Shown here in pieces: positions 5,276 to 6,943 of a DNA stretch of 6,943 bases. Made by a program: the position numbers and the translations under genes. The notes under the pieces were generated by a model that saw only the letters and a program-made list of their open reading frames with translations, had not been told where the DNA came from and searched no databases. Every line of letters starts with the position of its first letter. The first letter of the stretch is position 1. This stretch comes from Defluviitaleaceae bacterium (GTDB lineage Bacteria; Bacillota; Clostridia; Lachnospirales; UBA5962): the NCBI GenBank assembly GCA_009787435.1, contig WRFW01000142.1, forward strand, positions 1 through 6,943, read 5' to 3'.

Positions 5276-5547
5276 TTTTCTTCTTCCTCCTCTCGCACAA
5301 AATTTTCAAATACTAGATTTTGCAAACTCTGTCTGCTAATAGCAACTAATACATTTTTAGAATTTCTTTCTAAGGTGAATTCAGGTGAAAGTTTCGCAAT
5401 TTGTAAAATTTTATTACGAGACTTGTTAACTTCTGGGGAAAGCTCTGAAAGGTGCATAAGTTTTGTAACTAGTGATTGCCTTATTTCAAGCTCTTCTTTT
5501 TCAAATTTTCTAATTGTGATAACATCAAAACCAGCATTTTTGTACAT
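5248..5547 (-). CDS. Small protein of unknown function, 99 aa
   Basis: No family is recognised. The start is ATG at 5547, backed by the strong Shine-Dalgarno GGGAGGT (5551-5557). An in-frame ATG ten codons further upstream lacks that support and would reach almost to the divergent gene, so I reject it. The protein is charged and largely helical in appearance (KFEKEELEIRQSLVTKLM), has no signal peptide or membrane segment, and ends in an acidic run (REEEEEN). It overlaps the next gene: the stop TAA at 5248-5250 shares a base with an ATG, and the longer reading of that gene overlaps by 28 bp. It is divergent from the MntP-like gene with only 35 bp between the start codons, so its promoter must lie within or against that gene. 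Confidence 0.75.
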   Translation of the reverse strand: MYKNAGFDVITIRKFEKEELEIRQSLVTKLMHLSELSPEVNKSRNKILQIAKLSPEFTLERNSKNVLVAISRQSLQNLVFENFVREEEEENWLEQKTQW

Positions 5548-5582
5548 GTTACCTCCCTGTACTTTTTCGCATATCATATACT

Positions 5583-6059
5583 ATGTTAATTTTAATAGTA
5601 TTAATAGCTTCATTAGATGCCTTTGCGATAAGCTTCGCATATGCAGCTAACAAAACGGTTATACCCCTAAAACACATTTTCATAATAAACACAATAGGAA
5701 GTATGATTTTAAGCGTTAGCTTTTTTCTAGGCTTTTTTATAACAGTGCCTGCTTTAGTGCAGTCTTTTTTACTTATAGCTTTAGGCATTTATAAAATTTA
5801 CGAAAGCAGAAAAAAAGCCGAAGTTCATAATCAAATTTCTTTTAAAATGGCTATTTTTTTAGCACTAGCCCTTAGCATAGATAATGCCTTACTAGGCATA
5901 AGTTTAGAGGCTTCCCCTATAGCAATTTTTTTATTATCATTTACAATAGGGCCTATTTTTATGTATATAGGACAAATATTAGGTGGAAAATTAGCCAAAA
6001 TAGATTTAAACCTATCTTGGCTCGGAGGATTGTTGTTAATAATTTTAGCTTTTATATAA
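5583..6059 (+). CDS. YtaF/MntP-family integral membrane protein (possible Mn2+ efflux)
   Basis: A very hydrophobic 158-residue protein made of two related halves of about three membrane segments each. The paired family signatures are present: SLDAF (10-14) at the start of the first half and SIDNA (98-102) at the start of the second, giving the two membrane aspartates Asp12 and Asp100 that matter for ion handling in MntP. A short basic cytoplasmic loop (YKIYESRKKAE, about 70-80) separates the halves. Members include the manganese exporter MntP (about 190 aa) and the Bacillus sporulation protein YtaF (about 210 aa); this one is shorter than both but keeps both signatures. The tails LSFTIGPIFMYIGQILGGK and LGGLLLIILAF look closer to YtaF. 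No Shine-Dalgarno precedes the ATG, and a -10-like TATACT (5577-5582) abuts it. No Mn riboswitch is visible. Substrate is not established. Confidence 0.85.
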   Translation: MLILIVLIASLDAFAISFAYAANKTVIPLKHIFIINTIGSMILSVSFFLGFFITVPALVQSFLLIALGIYKIYESRKKAEVHNQISFKMAIFLALALSIDNALLGISLEASPIAIFLLSFTIGPIFMYIGQILGGKLAKIDLNLSWLGGLLLIILAFI

Positions 6060-6060
6060 T

Positions 6061-6122
6061 GTGTGGGCAAACTTAAATTATACTTAATTATAAAATAATG
6101 CCTCACACCACAGGTGGTTAGG
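6061..6122. terminator. Convergent palindromic terminator region between mntP-like gene and clpX
   Basis: The 58-bp gap between the two convergent genes holds an inner palindrome ACCACAGGTGGT (6107-6118 on the plus strand, with CCT at 6101-6103 and AGG at 6120-6122 as outer pairs). A wider stem GTGTGGGC (6061-6068) with GCCTCACAC (6100-6108, one bulged base) encloses an AT-rich loop. On the minus strand the palindrome is followed by CATTATTTTAT, fitting a clpX terminator. The clpX stop codon lies inside the palindrome. The T-tracts are weak in both directions. Confidence 0.5.
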
Positions 6123-6943
6123 AAGCTATTTGGGTTAATATATACTCTGGCTTATCAAGCCCTAAAACAGTTTCACGTGTTATAATTATTTTTTCAATGC
6201 CCTCATTAGATGGCGTTTCAAACATTATATCGGTCATAAAGCTTTCTATTATAGCACGCAAACCTCTAGCCCCTGTTTCTCTTTTAATAGCTAAATTTGC
6301 AATTTCTATTAAAGCTTCTCTAGTAAATTCTAAGTGTATGTCGTCTATTTCAAATAAATATTGATATTGGCGAACTAATGCATTTTTAGGCTCTGTTAAA
6401 ATGCTTAAAAGTGCTTCTTCATCAAGCGGGTGAAGCGCAACTATACTCGGCAAACGGCCGATAAATTCTTGAATTAAGCCAAACTTAGTTAAATCTACAG
6501 GCAATATTTTTCTATCTGCTTCGCTCACTTCTTCACTAGCAATTTTAGAATCAAAACCGATAACTTTTTTATTCAATCTAGCTTCTATAACTTTGTCCAT
6601 TCCGCTAAAAGCACCACCGCAAATAAATAATATATTTGTAGTATCTATCGGAATAAATTCTTGGTGTGGGTGTTTACGCCCGCCTTGCGGCGGCACATTT
6701 GCAACAGTTCCCTCTAATATTTTAAGAAGTGCTTGCTGCACACCTTCCCCACTAACATCTCTAGTTATAGAAACATTTTCACCTTTTCTTGCTACTTTGT
6801 CTATCTCGTCTATATAAATTATTCCTTTTTGTGCAAGTTCAACATCATAGTCTGCCGCTTGAATGAGACGAAGAAGAATATTTTCAACATCTTCCCCTAC
6901 ATAGCCTGCTTCTGTTAAGCTTGTTGCATCTGCTATAGCAAAT
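6118..6943 (-). CDS. clpX: ATP-dependent Clp protease ATP-binding subunit ClpX, C-terminal 274 aa (5' end outside window)
   Basis: ClpX is the hexameric AAA+ unfoldase that feeds proteins to the ClpP protease in the cytoplasm. The visible part starts FAIADATSLTEAGYVGEDVE, just after the Walker A region, so the zinc-binding domain and Walker A lie beyond the right edge. Present in order are the GYVG pore loop, Walker B IIYIDEID with catalytic Glu, the RKH loop (GGRKHPH), sensor 1 region NILFICGGAFSGMD, the IGF loop that docks onto ClpP (KKVIGFDSK), the arginine-finger segment EFIGRLP, and sensor 2 GARGLRAI. This form therefore should work with ClpP. The segment reads GLIQEFIGRLP, where a Pro is usual in place of Gln; this is minor. 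The frame is open across the window edge. The stop TAA (6118-6120) sits in a palindrome. It converges on the MntP-like gene with a 58-bp gap. Confidence 0.97.
   Translation of the reverse strand, partial: FAIADATSLTEAGYVGEDVENILLRLIQAADYDVELAQKGIIYIDEIDKVARKGENVSITRDVSGEGVQQALLKILEGTVANVPPQGGRKHPHQEFIPIDTTNILFICGGAFSGMDKVIEARLNKKVIGFDSKIASEEVSEADRKILPVDLTKFGLIQEFIGRLPSIVALHPLDEEALLSILTEPKNALVRQYQYLFEIDDIHLEFTREALIEIANLAIKRETGARGLRAIIESFMTDIMFETPSNEGIEKIIITRETVLGLDKPEYILTQIAS

Noticed and set aside
5127..5788. Other frames around the gene pair and the MntP-like gene (for example 5127-5339 plus, 5375-5650 plus, 5549-5788 minus)
   Set aside because: They overlap better-supported genes, have no Shine-Dalgarno and no recognisable domain.
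6118..6741. ClpX starting at the GTG at 6741
   Set aside because: The same frame stays open to the window edge and encodes the GYVG loop and Walker B, so the gene is simply cut by the window.

Overview
The window comes from an AT-rich, low-GC Gram-positive bacterium, most likely a Clostridia-type member of the Bacillota. The evidence is the heavy use of ATA, AAA and GCT/GCA codons, G-rich Shine-Dalgarno sequences, lipobox lipoproteins of Gram-positive type, TTGACA-17-TATACT promoters, and a Firmicutes-style ClpX and YtaF/MntP protein. Genus and species cannot be read from the sequence.

Region 1 (about 4570 down to 991, minus strand) is the centrepiece. A consensus promoter drives a TPP (thiamine pyrophosphate) riboswitch, followed by a three-gene ABC importer: a PhnD-type binding lipoprotein, a PhnC-type ATPase, and one 509-residue permease made of two fused PhnE-like halves. 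The riboswitch argues that the cargo is thiamine, TPP or a precursor rather than phosphonate. The gene set resembles the mycoplasma p37/p29/p69 (Cypl) system, whose binding protein is known to carry TPP. The leader can form two mutually exclusive helices, one hiding the phnD Shine-Dalgarno and one freeing it, which suggests translational control.

Region 2 (1-990) holds a secreted lipoprotein of unknown function. It has its own consensus promoter just after the permease stop and a long stem-loop in its 5' leader.

A family of small repeats sits between these genes. Two 40-nt copies fill the phnC-phnE gap, one of them inside a perfect 21-bp inverted repeat. A diverged copy with an unrelated stem lies in the lipoprotein leader, and a partial copy in the opposite orientation is cut by the left edge. 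The loop is conserved while the stems differ.

Region 3 (4575-6120) has a terminator-like palindrome, a structured non-coding stretch, two coupled minus-strand genes of unknown function, and a divergent plus-strand YtaF/MntP-like membrane protein. A 14-bp sequence appears at both ends of this block in opposite orientation.

Region 4 (6118-6943) is the C-terminal two thirds of ClpX, running off the right edge. It is convergent with the MntP-like gene and shares a palindromic terminator region with it.
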